From: Dirofilaria immitis
Taxonomy: Eukaryota; Nematoda; Chromadorea; Rhabditida; Onchocercidae
Length of the DNA: 64,000 bases
Assembly (NCBI GenBank): GCA_024305405.1
Contig: JAKNDB010000068.1
Coordinates: 6,129,501-6,193,500, forward strand
Reading direction: 5' to 3'
Position numbers and translations under genes: made by a program. Within the stretch, counting starts at the first letter, position 1, and the number at the start of each line of letters is the position of its first letter. The notes under the pieces were generated by a model. It was not told the DNA's origin. It worked only from the letters and a program-made list of their open reading frames with translations, and searched no databases. Positions 1-14,700 of this stretch are shown here, piece by piece.

Positions 1-1301
1 GGCTATTTGTTTTATCATTTCAATGGAATTTGAGATAATTTTACTGAAAAAAGAAATATCTCTTTGTTACATGCAGACAATAAAAGTACCAAAAGCTGTA
101 CACAACTTTCATCGGATTGAGAAGGTCAACAGATCCGTATATAGTTGAGGTCAAAGAGTCATTAATGAGAGATGGAAATTAATCTTCCCCGATCTTTCAT
201 CAGTAGATAGAGGAAAAGAAGCCAGATGAGCACAAAGCCAAACTGAAAAATGGCAAAGAATTATCTGTGTGCCTTGCCTTTCTTGCTTTCTTCATACGCC
301 TCGACTGTGACCTTTCACCCTTCTTTGTAGAATTAAGATGCATAGTAATGTTTTACGGATGGCCGTTTTTTTTTTTTTTTTATCAATAAAGCCGTTCACT
401 TCTGATAAGTAAGGTGATTTTATCTGTTGTTTTATTCTTCTGGAATTATTATTTTAAGTTTTAGAAATCTTTCATATCTCTTCCAATCTCATCATCTCAT
501 CAATATTTTCAATATTTATGGAGAATTTGCCAAAAATTTATTATAATTTTTATTGCTACTCTCTTCATTTTATTCTAAAAATTGATCGTTTGCTTTATTT
601 TTAATTTGATTAGTTGACAATCATCATCCAACTTTATTGATATATCACTACATATCATAAATTATATCATTCTTATTCTCTAGATGTCTTTTTAGCTAAT
701 TAGTTGGGATACTTTTTTGTCAATAAATAATCAGGAATTATATAATGAAAAATAGGTAATTTATATAAATTTCTCAAAATTCGTTTTAAACCAATATCAC
801 TTCATTAGAATGATATCCAATTCTTTTTCTTTTTATTCATTTCTTCTCGCGTAATAATATTTTTTGCATTTTTGAATTTGAAAAATGATTATGTTATTGA
901 TGAATTCATTTCTTTTATCACACCTGAAAAAGATATATCCGGACGGGAGAGAAAGATAATGACAGTTTCAGATCATATATATTTACCATTTTGTTTATTG
1001 TTATTGGAGGAATTCGCTTTAAAATAGTAAATTATTTTATTAAGAAAACTGAATGCAAATTATTATAATTAGAAATAATTATATATTTCTAAAATATTTT
1101 AAAAACGAATTTGTTATTTATGTTTGGTTGTTTTTGATTCCTATGTTTCATGTAAGTAGATGGTATACTATTTCATTATTTCAGATGTGAAATGGGTCAA
1201 AGAGAGATAAATTATAAGACTGCAAGATCTGTATTATCAAAATACGAATTAAATCAGCTTGCTACATCACTGATCTATTATCATTAATAATCAGTCATTC
1301 T
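1..1301. other. AT-rich upstream region without a recognised gene
   Basis: I see no coding exon here. A poly-T tract (about 368-380) precedes an AATAAA hexamer near 384, which could end a plus-strand transcript that starts left of the window; nothing else supports that. The last part should hold the promoter of the CACHD1-like gene that starts at 1302. Confidence 0.4.
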
Positions 1302-4300
1302 ATGTTCGCTCCAATGTACTCTTATTTTATTCGAGTGATTATATCAGCTATGACGTTTTTGTCATAATCACAGCAATGTATCATCAACATCAGAATGTCG
1401 TACGTGAAAATTATATTACGCTTGCGACACATTTCACAGCTGATCAGTTGTACAGAGCTCATCGATTACAGGTTAATGAATTGCTCGGTGTACCTGTCAT
1501 GCAGGTATGGCTTTCGTTAAGTTCATGAATAATTTTTCGTGTCATTTGATGGATAAACGGGATTTTGAATGTATTTTTTAATAGAAATAAAGGATATACA
1601 GAAAATTTTTAAATCCTTTTGTCACTTCTTCAAATGGTTTTATCTCGTTTACATTAGATTTAGAATTTTATATGAATTACATACAAAAAGTTGCTTTTTA
1701 TTAAAACTCCATAAATAGTAACTAACATAAATAGTAACTGAATAATTTGACCCACCAATTAGTGAATAATTTTTAGTCAATTATCGATGGTTTGGATTTC
1801 AAACAAGCAGTCCTTAATTCTTCATTGGTACGTGACATAACGAATCGCCTCGACATGCAGTTTGCCAAATATTTCAGTTTATTGACTGAAACAAAGAAAT
1901 ATATCTCGAAAAGTTCACAACCGGATTGGATTACTTTCCGAGACTATAGATCAATGATGGAATGTGCACGGATTACACCGGGATATTTGAAGTGTGTTAT
2001 TTATGGGGTGAAAGTTTATTTTTTTGGTATTATGAATTGAGTGAATTTTGACTAATTTTGTTGTTTTCTTTTTCGCTATAGTCGGCATTACCTATTTAAA
2101 ATCTATTTAAAAAGTGCCATTTCTCATTTAATTTTCAACACTTTGCTTTGCGATGTATGATGCTTCAGTTTGTTTTCTCTTTTCTGAAACTATTAGAAGA
2201 AATTAGAAGTCTTAAAAATAGTAATTTTTTTCTTCTACCAACCAGTATTGTTTTAAGCTATGAAGAACAGTTTGGTACGCATGTAAATATGACTAATGCA
2301 TGTTTGATATCAACTAAACAATCATCAAGATTCTTGTATTACGCCGAGAAAAATCTCACATCAGGTAATGTGATTTTATTCATATTGTAATTTACAGCAT
2401 TTCCATTACGATATGTCCTAGAAGATTCTGAAAACTGAGAATTTCTCGCTTATTCTGAGTTATTTATTAATCTTATCGGCCCATAGGCCAATGTGATTAT
2501 TGATTAGATTTACTTGTGACTCGTTTTAAAAAAATACTGCTTATTTGACAATGCTTCACGAATCGTTTGCATTTAGTTTTGCACATGAATGCACTTGATA
2601 GCGCAGTTCGATGGCAGTATATTATTGGTACCAACGGACCACATGTCGAATATCCGGCACATGCCTTATCAGTTCATAAACGAAAACATTGGGGCCCGTT
2701 TCTTGCTGCCGCTTTACCTCAGAAACGACGAGTTGTAATTCTTATTGATGCAGGTCTGTTTACTTGCAAGTTGGCAGTTATTTGACAATTTTATGGGCAA
2801 AGATTGAGAAAAATAGAAAATGAGAGAAAAAAATATATAGCTAATAAATATTTTGCTGTTACGGTCATGCGTTATCAAAAACAATTAATTCAAAAAATAG
2901 CTGCGAATTGAGTGCTCCATTGATCATGATCTTTATTTAGAATACGGATCTGTATTACTGACAGACATTCAAATTAGCGAAATAAAATCATTGCCTTTTG
3001 ACAGTATTACCAGTATTTGCAATTATACGTTGATAAAACCTTACAGCAAAAAAATCTTTCAAAAAAATTAACTGCTTCGAATGGCATAATAAATCTAAAA
3101 ATTGAATTTCTAACATCATTTATTTCTAGATTTAAGATGTCATTCTTTTGAGGAATTTCATTCTTACAAAGCTAAAATTTGTGCAATCAAATAGCCTAAT
3201 ATTTAATCTTAAAATAGCAAATATTCCAGGAACGCTACTTTCTGATCTACATCTAATTAAAGCAAAGAATGTTGCTAAGATCCTTCTTGATGGTGCTGTT
3301 CCTGGAGATAGGTAAGTTCTGATGCTTTTAATTATTATTAGGATCTTCGGATTTTTGCTGAATTCAATACGCCAAGTAGTTTAAATAACTGTTAATATTA
3401 AGCATTGACTTGTTAATATTAAATTTTGATGCAATTAATATTACCTTGTTTATCTAGTGATAAAAGACATAGTTATACTTGTATCACAGATATATCTAAG
3501 CAATTGTTTAAACATGTCTTTCGAATATCTCTGAGTTACATCGTGCTTATGTAATCATCTTTATGACAGTTATCCAGATAATTTAATCATTGCTGAAACG
3601 ATTCGGTTTGCTCAATCTTTTTAATCAACATGCTTGAAACATGAAGGAAAATATACTGCGGTGTTACCTTATCCAATTAATTTCTTCTGACTGGGTACCT
3701 GATTAAATTTCGTATGAGACTACAAAATTTTCGAAATTTAAAATGCTCAGGTACATGGTAATGGTATCAAATGGAACAGACAATGCTAAAGCTTGCAAAA
3801 ATCAAAATTTCTTGGGTGTAACAAGTGAACAAATTGCTGTAATGACAACCTTTATTGAAGCATTTGAACGAGGTAATCAGAAAGCATATTCACATAGCAG
3901 TGCTATTCAGATGGCTTGCAGATTGTTTGTTGAGGTCAGTGAAACATTTTTTTCAAATCAGTATGCTGAAAAATCAGGAAATAAGATATATCAAAATGTA
4001 TAAAAGTGGAAAAGTTCTTTGCAAAATCCTTTCTTTATTGTGATAAGAGTACTGTTTACGGAAGTGAACAGTTCTGGGATTCTTGAAATTCGAATTCAGT
4101 TTTCCATTATTTTCCTGATTGTGCTCTGTAAGTTGTCGTTTTTGCTATTAACTAATATATTAGCAAGAAGTTTGGGTTGCACGCCCGCCTAATTCAGAAT
4201 AATCTTATAATCCTAGTTCTCATCCGAAATTTTATTGATCATTAAGAGAATCCTTTGATTTTTCTATTAGTCTAACTTGATTTTGAGATCCACTTTTCTC

Positions 4301-7300
4301 TGCAGGAGGAAACATTTAATCGAGAAGATGGTAGAAATGAATTCTATCATAATATTTTGTTTTACATCAGCAGAGGTGTAATGTCGCAATTAGGTGAAGC
4401 AGTTTCGGTTTTAAGCTCGTTGGCAGAAACTATTCTGGAAGCGAATATTCGTGTGAAAATTAATACTCTGGCACTGGACGATGGTATACACTTTTTTGAG
4501 ATTAAGTTGTAATTAGAGTGAAAGCAATTTATTTTTCTTTCTATGACAAAGCCAAGTTTGAGGAGCATTTAGATGAGTTGATTTATCGTTAAATTAAAAC
4601 TGAGATATATAGTGCGTGAACTAAGTTTAAATTTTGTTTCATTTCACTTTAAACATTATGATGCCAACTGTATAAGTAATATAGTAGTTAATAAAATTAG
4701 GTATAACAAAAATTGATTTAGATTTGGTCTGAAAATAGAAGAAATAAGATAAGGTCTCCTCTCAGAAACGTTTTGAAAATTTTAATTGTAGGTGATAAAA
4801 CGCCGCTTCTTTGGTCGTACGAATTTTTGAAAAGTATTGCGGAAATGAATTTCACTAAATACCAGCAATCGCTTAGTGAAAAGTTGAAGACGTCTCTGAG
4901 AAAACGACAATACCAGGAAAGGTGTAATTTTTTTAATTATGATATTACAGAAATGATTCATTACATTATATTTTAGCTTGTATAAATGATTTGACCATTT
5001 TGTAGAACTTATTAATTGCAGATGATTTCAATTGGAACTAATGAGCATGCATCATTAACACTACTCCAAATGTTTGAACTTCTTTCCATTAACAGTAGTG
5101 AAAAACTGCGCATTCATTCACCGAACGAAAAATTGTCCTGGTCATACCCTTTCAGCGAATATCAAGCAACATTAGTTTCTCTCTCCTCCAGCTTACATAA
5201 GGATAACAAATTGGTGTGACTTCACATGTGCTGATTTTTTGAAGTTAACTTTATGTTTTCTAAAAGAAAAAGTCCTTTTTAATTTGCCGAACAAAGGAAA
5301 AGTCTTTTTAGACAGCTGTGGTTGGCGTGGATTTGAACTTGGATATAATTGCTGATGTTATTAAATATAATGATTTAGTGGTGATGGCGCCGCTGATGAC
5401 TAGATTACGAATTTTTCTTTGTGATCTGCAGGGGTAATTTTATTATTATTTTGGGATTTTGTATTGGAAATGAGTATCAGTGATTCATTCCTTCAAAAGG
5501 ATAATTTGTTAATTTCTGAATTTTTGAGAAAATAAGGAGTAAAATTTACAAGCTGCATATTTTTCTAAGAATTTGTTTTCATAGTAATGCAAAACTATGA
5601 AATTTATCATTTGAGACTTAACAAGTTTGTCGCAGAAGCAAAATGTGTTAACAAGTTTGTCGCAGAAGCAAAATGTGTTCCTTTTTCTTGTTTTGATTTT
5701 TTTTTCGGGTATTTTGAAATTTTTTAGACCGGATCATTGATATAAATTACATTATGAAGTTGAAATTTTTAGTCGCGTTATCATCGCTTCTCATATGCGT
5801 AAAATGTCACTATGGCCTTTACATATCGGTACATTAGAAGCTTGGTCAGAAAAGGATCTATGGCTTAGTGAACATTTCTCGGCCAAAGAAATTACCGAAG
5901 GTTCATTTGAAATTGTAAAGAAAGAGGTGATGGAGGAAATAAAATTGAAATATACTTGGATACGGGTATGTTTTCCAATTTCTATTGTGATAACGATTTC
6001 TACTTCAGTAAGATTTGAACTGATAATTTTACTGGTAATAAATAGAATGAATTAAGTTCAAATTCTTAATGAGAGTCATAAAGCGCTAGAAGATCACCTA
6101 CGCGAGATACTAGCGATGTTACATTTTTAAAATCAGTTTTTAATAGAGAGAAATGAAGATGAAAAACAGCTGCAGCTTGATAAGCGATGAGGAATGGAGA
6201 GAATATGGCAGATTCATTAAGCAAAACTTTTCATTGTTTTTCTTTCGTTTTCTTTGCACAAACATTACTCGCGCTACTATTATATTTGTATTAATTACGG
6301 TAAAAAAAACAAAAGCATAACACATGAAACTACATTCAAATAATCAATCAATGTATTTGTATGGATTTAATTTGCCTTATTTCTTCTTATCAAATTCATT
6401 TAGTTAAAAAACGCACCATTTGTTGTTGTTATGGCAGTGAAAGTCAGCGAAATGGAAGCCAAAATTTCAATGCTTCTAAAAAATTCACGACAGGAATATG
6501 TGCTAGATAATCTTGTCTATCATCGTCTTGATATCCAGGTTATTCTATTAAATTCGAAGCATTTCTGGAAAATCTTTTCCTTAATTTTTCAGACTTTTTG
6601 GACTAATTATTTCAGAGAGATTCATCTCTTTTATATTGCTCGCACTTTGGATATCTTTCTACAATGAAATTAGGCGGTGTTTATCTAAGCCCAAGTTGTT
6701 TCACTGTTTCTTCCTTGCAGCGACCACCATCTCCGCAATGGATTGCAAATTACTGGGTATACTTAGGTATTTCTTGCAAACTTTTTTCTTTCAGCCATAA
6801 TTTTCACATAACATAGAACAAGCGAAAAAAATCAGGAAGTATGCATGGAAAGAAAAGTGCTATTAGAAAATTTTTCCCTCTTCTAGCCGAAAAATCTTGG
6901 TTTAAGTATCTTTTACAACTGAGTTTCAATTTTATTTCTATTAAGAGTAATTCTTGAGGTGATCCGCTCGGTTTAATTCGAAATGCGGGTATACGGTTAA
7001 GTGTTCGTGAGCATGTTAGTGCACTCTCTGGTATTATACCATACTGGCGTGATAAAGCAGCGGGTGATTCTCACGAATTTATCTTGCGACGTTACATAGC
7101 TACGTCACGAGGTGTTATGATTACTTATCCGGCAACTGTGATTCGAGATAATTACGAACCTGACTTAGAACTCTGGTCGGTTTTTATCGCATTTAAAACT
7201 CCAGCGCAGTTTTTTAATTTGTCGATTTATTTTTGTAAATTTTCTATTGATTAAGTTATTTTTCGAGAATTGAATTTTTGTTGAAGTATTGACTATCATT

Positions 7301-10300
7301 TTTCTTTTAAAATAGTTTTAAATTTTGTAATAATAATGATACATATTTTGCAAATAAATGAATCACTTTAAAAATGCAACCTTAAACCAGAATTTTAACA
7401 TTTTTTCTTGTATTAATAGTTTTCGCCTCGATGAAAATCTCAAAAGAATCACTAGTCATCTCATAATATACTTTTTTCTCGTTTTATCTTTTAGGTATGT
7501 GCGTGCGAATGAATTTCCTGGAAAAATCGTTGTAACAGGACCATTCTTGGAAGATAACGTAGGACAAGTTGTGACAATTTCAACCGCTGTTTTCGAAGGT
7601 AAATTTATAATTAAATTTGCTGTTTTTTTTTCAAGTGCTTATGACTAGAATATCTTTTCGGACAAATTTTAAATTTGCAGGTCAAGCTGGAAGTATGCAC
7701 AATTCCAAAAATCAAATTTTTGCTGTCATTGCAATGGATGTAACCGTGGGATTTTTTGCGAAATTGCTTCGAAGCGCAATTAATATTTGCAAGGAGGTTT
7801 ATTTATTGCTCTTTTAAGTGATACTTGTTGTAGTGTTCTTTAATATTCATTAAAGTTCAAAATAAATTTTGTATACTTTAAAGGAGCAAAAACGGCAGCA
7901 CATATCTGAACGAAATATAACCAGTTTTTGTAATTTCCAGTCACGGCGTTGTATTTTGTTCGATGATCTGGGCAATGTGATTTCACGCGGAATAGAAACT
8001 AGTGTTTCTAGTAAAAAAACTCGATCTTATGGGAGAAGCGTTTCGTGGAATGCTGTCGAACGTTTTCATATCAGTTATTTAGAGCCTCAACTTGCGACAT
8101 ATTTAATCACGAAAACAAATTTTGTTCAAAAAGACAATGTATACAGTGGGCTACTCGCTCAATTGAACGTTTCTTCCGATTCAACATTTCGTATTCAGAT
8201 GCTTTGACCGTAAATTTTTTCCCGAATTTGTTTTTTATTATGCATGTTTATTTCTATTTTTATTTATAATTTTTAGATATATGGAGTAATTTATTCAAGT
8301 GTCATTTGATAAACAGGAATTTTAGTCTTAGAAATGCAGAATTTCAACCACAGCAAATTGTCTGTTATATTGCTTTTTCTGCTCTCCTTCTTAGAAGTCT
8401 TTATAGCAGAATTTTAATAGGCAAATTTCATAATTATTTTGTAGAATTATGCAAATTTTTTTTGTCAAGGGCTCTTTATAGAAATCGATATTTTGTTTCT
8501 TGTGAACTGTTTCAGATGGAATTTTTATATTAATGTATCACTTTTATGAGTTGATGTGACCAAGATTTTAATTTAATGATCGAATATATCTTCAGATTCC
8601 ATGTGATGATACTAGTTCAGCACCCGGCATGAAATTAGGAAGTATTCATGTGGAAGTAATACCGGTGCCACAAACAAATTTGTTCCTTGCTCTTATAAAT
8701 GAAAGTTGTGACCCACAACATCCCATTCAGGTATTTTTATCAATTTTATTTATATATCCTTTAGTATTTGAGAATTTCTCTCATGAGAATGCTCTAAGCA
8801 AATGAAAATTTCCTCAAATGAAAACTTTATGCTAAAACAAACCAAAGTATAAATCTATCTGACTTGCTTCTATTATTATAGAGTTTATTTTCTATTACTT
8901 TTGTAATTCAACAGCAATATTTTAGTTACACCGCTGATACTTTAGGCGTTTTGTCCATGTTCAGTTAGCGATCGCCGTTGTCTTCTTTGCACACGTTTCG
9001 ATGATGCAGAATGTGAATGTCCTTGCCAGTGCCCTTTAAATTGTAATACACACTGCACAGCTAGTTCATCAAACGTTTCACTTTATGGGGTAATTTGTTA
9101 CCAAACATGAATATGTTTGCATGTATAGTTCCGATTTATGGCATATATATATCATATATTTTATTAATTTTGTATTGATAGAAAACTCTAAGAGATATCG
9201 GATTTCTAGTTTGTATTTTAGTAAGAATATGTAAGATATTAGTATTTTAATAAGGATCTAAATGAATGATAGATGTCGCTTTATGAGAAAATTGAAAACT
9301 TAAAGCGATTTATTTTCTTGTATTTTCAGAAAACCTCTTTTGCGCCAAATATGGAATGTTCAGGTGTAGTGGAATGTCCGGTAATGGCTACGATTGCTCC
9401 ATTCAGTACTAGACCGTTACAAAAAACTGTACTCTCAGAATGTATTAGTATCAAGTACTGTTTTTAATTTTTTTAACTATTAATCTAATTAGTCAGTGTT
9501 CTAAATTTTTATAAATATTGCACCACAATTAAGATCTCCAGTTTTGTGATTATAAAATCGCTAAATTCTAGAATATAATCAGATTTAATCAACATATTTA
9601 TGAATTAATTCCAGATGTGAAAATTATAAAATGGTAGATGATTGTCTGGGTGTATTAGGATGTCAGTGGTGTATTTTTGACAGTGATGGGCAAACGCTTC
9701 TCTTGAATCCTTTTTGTGTTTCCACTGACCGATGTTTCGGTGGTACAAAAGGAAGACGTATTCGAGGTGCTTTTTATTGCAATCTCGACTTTACGGTTAT
9801 CATTTATGTTATAACAGGAAGTCATTTATGTTATAATTAATATTTCGAAATTCTAGATATCAAGATTTTATAATTTTCTAATATTTAAAGAGAAAAAATG
9901 TTTTTCAGGTTTCTTAGAAAGTGAGTTGATTGGGCAGTGGTCGGTTGGGGCACCGGTTGGACCAGTTGCCGCTGGAATAATGAGTGTTTTCTTGATTATG
10001 GTAAATTTTATTTTACTTTTGAACTTACTTTAGATGAATAATCTGGATCTGCGCGATTTCAAAACATTTTAAAAGAATCAGCAACGAATTAGCTATAACT
10101 AGCTTTTAATAACTAAAGGATAAAGCTTTTTAATAATAAAGGTTTATAAAATAAAATTGAAATTTTATTTCCAGGTTATGGCTGTATATTGTTACAGAAG
10201 TCAAGTTAGTCGTCTCGTGGAAGCGAATTCACTCACAGATTCATATGGTGCGCCATTATGCGGGAGAAATTTTGAAGATGATGACTTTCAGCTTGACCAT

Positions 10301-11722
10301 GATGGTTCTGGATCTGTGAAAGGTATTGAATTTTGTGATTGATTTACTTTCGTTAGCTCAAATTCAAATTGATCAGTTTAAAAGAAATTGATAAAATCGA
10401 AAAGCACTGGTGAATGTATGAAATTTCAGAACAAGCAGTTGCTTTGGTCCAATTAACATCATTTGAAAGAATGTCAAATCCATTGGCAGCAGTCCGTCCA
10501 CAGTATCGAGTTTCGCCACGAACTGAATCAAGTGATCAAGGTTATTCTACTATGACTGATCGCATGCAAGATGAAAGTGAATGTGCTACTAAGTTAGTTT
10601 TAATTTTTTATTGTGTTTTATTGTGCTTTTTTATTTATTTTGCTAAATATTAAATTTAAATATTTGTTTTCTGGAATTTCAATGGGAAACTAAGGGTAAT
10701 ATTTTGTTTTCTGATGGATTATTGGATGCAGCTAAGAAAGCGTTTTATTCCTGCTAAACAGGACACAGTATGATATTGGCAAGTCTGTTTTGGAGGAAAC
10801 TAATCTAGCTGTCCTATTTAAAAGGTGCTTAATCTAAAAAATTATGCCAGTCAATAAGGAATTGAAGAAAATTTTGCCAAGTACATCTTATATGCACTTA
10901 AATGATTCTGACAATTGTTATCCATGGTTTCTTGACTTCTGAGATTTTCGATATGCTGAAATAGAACTAAATTGTGAAATCTGTTGGCTTGTGTGTATAG
11001 GTAAGTATAGTTGTGGTGCCTACTATCTGCAATGTAAATCTTTAAAAAACAATGTCCTTGATTTAAAATTGATTTACAAAATATTGAAATGCAAAAACAA
11101 AATTAATGCAAAATAAATATCAGTAACAATTGGCATTATGGTGAAATTAGCTGTGTTTTCAACTGCTTAAGATAGAGAATTGCAAATTATTAAAATGGCC
11201 TATAAATATCTGGCGAAATCTAATGCTAATTTTTAGGTGAATATTCATTCAGTTCTTTAAATCATTCTATTGAAGGAATGATGTGGAAATGAAAGGATGA
11301 TAGAATAAATATTCTATCGAAAAATAAATATCCTGTTACGCTCAATGCAAATTATTTTAAACATTTTTGTAAAAGATTTCAAGAAATATGTATACATAAT
11401 AATTTTTAATGATCTTTGTTGGAAATAATTTTCTAGCTGTATCCCTAATAGTTATTTCATTTGTTGTTATTAATTTGTTTAACAATGGAAATTTACAAGA
11501 ATTTTTAATCGGAAAATTCTAATTTTGTCGTTTCTCTTTGTCTGTAGTCTTTATTAGAATTTAGCTATTTACCATTTTGATGATTTTAGTATTAATATTT
11601 TGCGAGAAACCAGAAGAACGATGTTGACAACATTAGATACGAATGAGGATGGTTGTTCAATCATTGTGACCACAGAAGCGGATATACATCAAGCACCACG
11701 GAGTTTGCTTATGTCTTCTTAA
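1302..11722 (+). CDS. CACHD1-like alpha2delta-family calcium-channel modulator, 25 exons
   Basis: Spliced protein of about 1258 residues. Exons: 1302-1504, 1777-1991, 2246-2364, 2577-2753, 3230-3311, 3751-3934, 4306-4483, 4792-4921, 5022-5213, 5312-5433, 5773-5965, 6404-6538, 6721-6766, 6959-7175, 7495-7598, 7681-7796, 7941-8209, 8596-8730, 8946-9089, 9330-9454, 9615-9766, 9909-10000, 10175-10322, 10430-10592, 11590-11722. Order of parts: signal peptide (1-27), VWA_N region (70-200), VWA domain (228-430) beginning [13 protein letters not shown], Cache-type domains (from 500; VVGVDLNLD and later [18 protein letters not shown]), Cys-rich segment (940-1080), one membrane helix (about 1098-1118) and a 140-residue cytoplasmic tail. 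The membrane helix with a tail, and a MIDAS reading DxGxL instead of DxSxS, point to the CACHD1 branch (possibly C. elegans tag-180) rather than GPI-anchored alpha2delta/unc-36. In vertebrates CACHD1 modulates voltage-gated calcium channels. Phases match at every junction if one base is missing at each of 1356-1360, 4918-4920 and 8128-8132. The family is secure; the CACHD1 branch is likely. Confidence 0.85.
5620..5679. repeat. 30-bp perfect tandem duplication in an intron
   Basis: A 30-base unit starting TAACAAGTTTGTCGCAG occurs twice head to tail inside the intron between exons 10 and 11 of the CACHD1-like gene. Confidence 0.85.
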
Positions 11723-14700
11723 AATATACCCGTTTATAAAACTAGTTTTTATCATATTCATTTGCTGTGATCTTTATTAGAATTCAAGTATTTACTATTT
11801 TATTATCGTTTTTGTTTGAAATTTAACTACAAAAAGGAAATTTAAGAAAATTTTTGATTATTTCGCTGCCATTCAAAAATGTTACGTTTGGTGGAAAAAA
11901 TGGTTTTTCGTTAGTTTTTAATTGATTAAGTTTACAAAACATTCTTGCAATCCTGCTAATTTTTTGCTATACAGCGAGCAAGTAGTATTTCTTGTTTTTA
12001 TTTCGTTTCTTGTTTTTATTCTTGATATTTTTAAATATATTGCGCAAATAATAAGGGTAAAGGAAGCGTCTGACTTCAGTGTATTTTCTTTTTGGTAAAA
12101 CTTTTTTGCTCTATGATATGATAAGGACACGTCTTAAAATTATGAAATTCGAAAGCTAATTCTTTGTTTTTACTGCAATTTTATGGACTTTATGATATGA
12201 TAGTTTGAGCGATAATTTCTTTGTAAATGAATAAAATCGAGAAACTTTTTACTTAGAGATTAAATTAGTTTTAGACGATATGATCTTTTAGAAAATTTTA
12301 CTATTAAATAATTCGAAGTTTTATATTATATAGAAGCATATATAATGCATATGTCTTTTAGGTACTACATCAAAGAAACATTCATTTGTTTTTGCGTGCT
12401 CTCCTTTTAATTGAAATCTAATGTTTTTATCGAAACTGCTCTCAGGGCGAAATTTGCTAAAATTGATTCTTACTTTTGCGTTAGGCAGACATTATTTTTG
12501 ATGATCTAAAATAGTGACATCTAAAATTTTAATTTTCAAATAAAATAGGGAGAATATTCTTTTCATGTCTTTCTCTTAGTTTGCTTATCAAATATTCTTT
12601 TCAGCGAAAACAAGATTCGCTTTATTATTTTCTGATGTACATGCAACAAAGATGAAAAATGATTAGTTCTTTTAATTCCAGTTCTTGATCGAAGTTTTGA
12701 TGCAAAAGTCATTCTTCTTTCCAGTGCTTAAATACAGTTATGTAAAGCAAGCAGAAATGAGAAAAAATATTTGGATAGAAGAATAGCATTTTATATTGTC
12801 AATATTTTCAGATTTATGAAATGTTTGTTAAGTTTAGAAACAGAATTGATGGGATGAAAATATTTTTTTGCTTTTTGAAGATAAAATTTTGGTAAAAGAT
12901 TAAATTTTCATGGGAAGCACATTAAGAAAATATATAGAAAAAGTGAACCATAGAATTAATATATATTTCGACTGATTATCATTCACATGATGGATTTTTC
13001 TAAAAGACAATACTTTTCGGAAATTAATCCAGTTTTTCAGAAGGAAAGCTGGATAAAATTTAATGAGCTGAAGTAGTAATTTAATGAAAATCTCTAATAA
13101 ATTTATGGAACGAACAAAGAATTAACTTTTATATTTGATATTTTTTATAAGTATGTACATATATATATATATACTTTACCGAACAAATTTTATTGAAAAA
13201 AAAAGACAAATTTAAATTTGGCTATACGGAATTGAAATAAAAATCGAGAATAATTATGTGAATGGTTAACTTGAGAAATGGAAAAAGTAAAATAAAATGG
13301 GAAAATTGAGTGATATTGAATTCCAAACATATAAGCATATACATCTGTTAATAATTAGCATTTAGTAGATTTTTCGAGTTTAAATAATATTTTTATTATT
13401 TTCAATTTTTCCAATTCGTAAACTTGTAATGATTATTTTTATTTATTTCTGTATATTAAAATTCCCATGCAATTCTTTCAATTCTTTCTCAGTATTTGCT
13501 CAAAATTGTTTTCATTAATTGCTTTGTATTGTATTTGAAATTATTCTGTTTTTTTTTGATTATTCAATGAGTAATGATAATCGATTATTCAAACGGAATT
13601 TGATAATAGTTCAGTTTTTAAATAAAATACAAAAATTTGAGTTAATATTATTTCAAATTATCATGATAAAAAAATCATGTGATAAATGGTGACACTGTTT
13701 TTATACGAGCTGCTTCTATCTTTATTACTCCAAATCTAATCTCTTTTCATTTGTCTTTGCCAATTCTTCACTGTATCCTTTATAAATTAATTAGAAAAAG
13801 TAATGACATATTTTTGCTGTATTATACTCAGTTTAATATTTGATCATTTTCCTATTTTTCCTAATTTTTTTAATCAGTGAAGCAAATGATTATAATTATT
13901 GTAAATACAAGAGTAAATATTTTGAAATAAAATTTTCATATTTTTTTCATTCGTTTAAGTCAATTAAATTAACAAAATGATGAATATGGATTGACTTAAT
14001 TCAGTAAATGGCAAACTAATGATGTAAATAATTCAAATTAACAGCAGAATGTGGAAATTGTAATGAATTTCAATATGATTATTGGTTATGCGAGTTCCAA
14101 CCTAGCCGATATCATTTAAGACCCCTTTATAAACTTTTTATTCATTCTGAAAGTATTTTAATTTATTTGAATCTAAAGATATAAACTATATATTTATAGA
14201 AACCGGAACAACTAAAATAATTTAGTTTCATGAATATTTACTTATGCTTTTTATATAATCATTGTATTAAGTTAGTAGGTTATTTAACGTCTCTTATAAA
14301 ATGAAGTGTACAATTACCTTATGTGATTATTATTCATTCATCAGTTTGATAATATTTTAATTTTTTTTTTGTTTTTCATAACAACTTTTAATGTTTTTCC
14401 CTAATGTTCTTCCTTTTTATTTTCTTTCTTCTGTACCAATTTAATTATTCAATTTATTTGATAAAATAAATTATGCCGATAATACAACGATAATAATTCA
14501 TGCAAAACAAAAGATATTAATGAATCGAATTAAGGATGATGATTAAATTTATATCTGGATCATCCATCATATAAGGCAAAATGTCAGTGTATATTTAGAT
14601 AGCAGAAATGAATTCAATCGATTATGTTTGGTCCTCATCATTCTCATTTAATTATGATCGTTGTTGAAAATTAAATTAATTCTTTGCTATTTTTAATAAT

